64,000 bases of DNA. Source: Lepidostoma basale. Taxonomy: Eukaryota; Arthropoda; Insecta; Trichoptera; Lepidostomatidae. The notes beneath the pieces were generated by a model. It had not been told where the DNA came from. It saw only the letters and a list, made by a program, of their open reading frames with translations, and ran no database searches. Shown here piece after piece: positions 62,903 through 64,000 of the stretch. The stretch spans positions 558,001 through 622,000 of the forward strand of contig JAHDVF020000418.1 of the NCBI GenBank assembly GCA_022606425.2, read 5' to 3'. The position numbers and the translations under genes were made by a program. Positions within the stretch are counted from its first letter, which is position 1. The number at the start of each line of letters is the position of its first letter.

Positions 62903-62998
62903 CATGTCGACCTTCGTGTCAGAGTGGTAAGAGCTCTGACTGCCATACAGAAGGTCCCGGGTTCGATTCCCGGCGTTAGCAGTGTAATTGTCACAATT
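62903..62998 (+). mobile_element. tRNA-derived SINE head
   Basis: TGGTAAGAGCTC (A-box-like) and GGTTCGATTCC (B box) are spaced as in a tRNA, followed by GTGTAATTGTCACAATTG as in the other SINE copies of the window. Confidence 0.7.
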
Positions 62999-63155
62999 GA
63001 TTAATTTAGTCATGCCATGTCTTCTATAATAATAATAAATAAATTTTGTATAAACTTTTGTTTTGTTTTCAATATTTAAAATGAACTTCTACCTAGAAAT
63101 TTTAATTAAAAATATTAATTATTTAAATGAATAACAAAGCGAAATATTTCGCTTA

Positions 63156-63718
63156 ATTAACTAACTAACTAACCATCACGCCGTCTCCCCGAAGGGGTAG
63201 GCAGAAATAATGGACTGCCACACTTTTCTTTCCTGACATATTTCTCTCGCTTCCTCAACATTCATACATCGTGTCATGTACGCGCGTCGATTTCTCTGAC
63301 TCCTCACACGGCCGACATTCAATATTTGATTTATTTGATCGTGACACGATTTCCTCGGTCTTCCTCTATTTCTGGTTCCATTTACACTGTTAACATATAA
63401 TTTTTTAACCATTCTTTCTTCATTAATTCTTTCCATATGTCCAAACCATCTTAATGATCCTTTCATTATTTTGTTCATAACACCATCATTCGCACCGCAT
63501 TCACTTCTTATATTTTCATTCGACACTCAATCATACACAGAGTATCCTCCCATTCGTCTAAGAGATCTCATTTCTACTGCATTTATTCTACTTTCATCCT
63601 TCTTTTGCAAACTAAAACCTATCCAAAAAGCTAGAATGGCAGTGCACAATGGTGTTCTTCTACCGACCCTTATGTATGGAAGCGAAGCATGGAACTGGCA
63701 AAAGAAGGATGAAAGTAG
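63156..63718. mobile_element. RTE-A insertion with 5' inversion and 13-bp target duplication
   Basis: 63156-63607 is antisense from the (TTAG)n tail to KKDESRI; 63608-63718 is sense, [16 protein letters not shown] to [22 protein letters not shown] flanks the whole at 63143-63155 and 63719-63731. Confidence 0.93.
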
Positions 63719-63749
63719 AATATTTCGCTTAGACGAATAAAATAATTTT

Positions 63750-64000
63750 TCAGCAATATTATAAACTTCAAACATCATAGTTAAAAAATACAATAACACG
63801 TTTTTGAGCCAAAAAATGTCTGTTTTTTAGATATTCCATTACATTTAATAGGAATGACATGTTTCGCCATGTAAAGGCATTATTAAATATGCTAAAAATA
63901 TACAAAAAAACTTGTAGAAAACAGGCGTTTTCATTCGTATTAATGGTTTAATATGGAGTTTCAAATCATTGTTCAAGAAAAAATAAACGCAAAATGATAA
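63750..64000. repeat. K-family MITE, cut by the window end
   Basis: It carries AGGAATGACATGTTTCGCCA, GGCATTATTAAAT, GTTTTCATTCGTATTAA and TTGTTCAAGAAAAAATAAAC, in the order of the other K-MITEs. Confidence 0.75.

Noticed and set aside
62903..62985. A functional tRNA gene
   Set aside because: A and B boxes are present, but a full cloverleaf is not, and the downstream phrase recurs beside other SINE heads.

Overview
The window reads as nuclear DNA of an insect, most probably a lepidopteran (inference from the protein sequence, the many-intron gene and the mix of repeats; no taxonomic marker settles it). One host gene is evident: acetyl-CoA carboxylase (ACC) on the minus strand. Thirty-five coding exons run from 51839 down to 1460. 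All have GT donors, AG acceptors and compatible phases, and together they give one uninterrupted frame of 5437 nt (1812 full codons). In numbering from the first complete codon, the order is: AMPK-site-like N-terminal segment (1-40), biotin carboxylase (about 41-535), linker (536-627), biotinyl domain with the VMKM lysine at residue 701, ACC central domain (about 734-1462), and the first part of the carboxyltransferase domain (about 1463-1812). The last 300-350 residues and the stop codon lie beyond position 1. The start codon is not certain; a candidate first coding exon with a promoter-like region lies at 61576-61960.

The introns and the 12 kb upstream are almost entirely transposable-element debris. 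The dominant family, called RTE-A here, is a non-LTR retrotransposon fragment family. Its protein contains a YADD reverse-transcriptase motif, [19 protein letters not shown] and a C-terminus ending SAYPSGE(M/T)A, and its 3' tails are (TTAG)n or, in a subfamily, (GTT)n. Roughly forty copies lie in both orientations, all 5'-truncated. Other LINE families are lettered here for reference: B (Jockey-like, TTTGATT-type tail), C (CR1-like, (ATT)n tail), D, E, F, G, H, I, J and RTE-B. DNA elements include a D34D mariner, a DD41D mariner-like family, hAT-like elements, foldback MITEs (K family), several other TIR elements and a possible piggyBac-type MITE.

Region by region: 1-9.7 kb holds the carboxyltransferase exons among LINE fragments. 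9.7-12.1 kb is a DNA transposon whose interior has become a 12-unit, 156-bp satellite; a sister copy at 13.1-13.8 kb has one unit. 16.1-19.6 kb is a nested stack in which two RTE-A copies, with 13-14 bp target duplications, sit inside a DD41D element and a long-inverted-repeat transposon. 22-36 kb holds the central, biotinyl and linker exons with SINEs, K-MITEs and tandem RTE-A tails. 37-52 kb holds the biotin carboxylase exons with 17-bp and 27-bp degenerate minisatellites. 52-64 kb has no confirmed exon and is packed with repeats apart from the CpG-containing, repeat-poor 61.25-61.96 kb. No rRNA, CRISPR or bacterial-type feature was seen, and no second host gene could be supported. The unusual content here is transposon biology: satellite birth inside transposons, nested insertions, template-jump-like tandem LINE tails, and TEs ending within a few bases of ACC splice sites.
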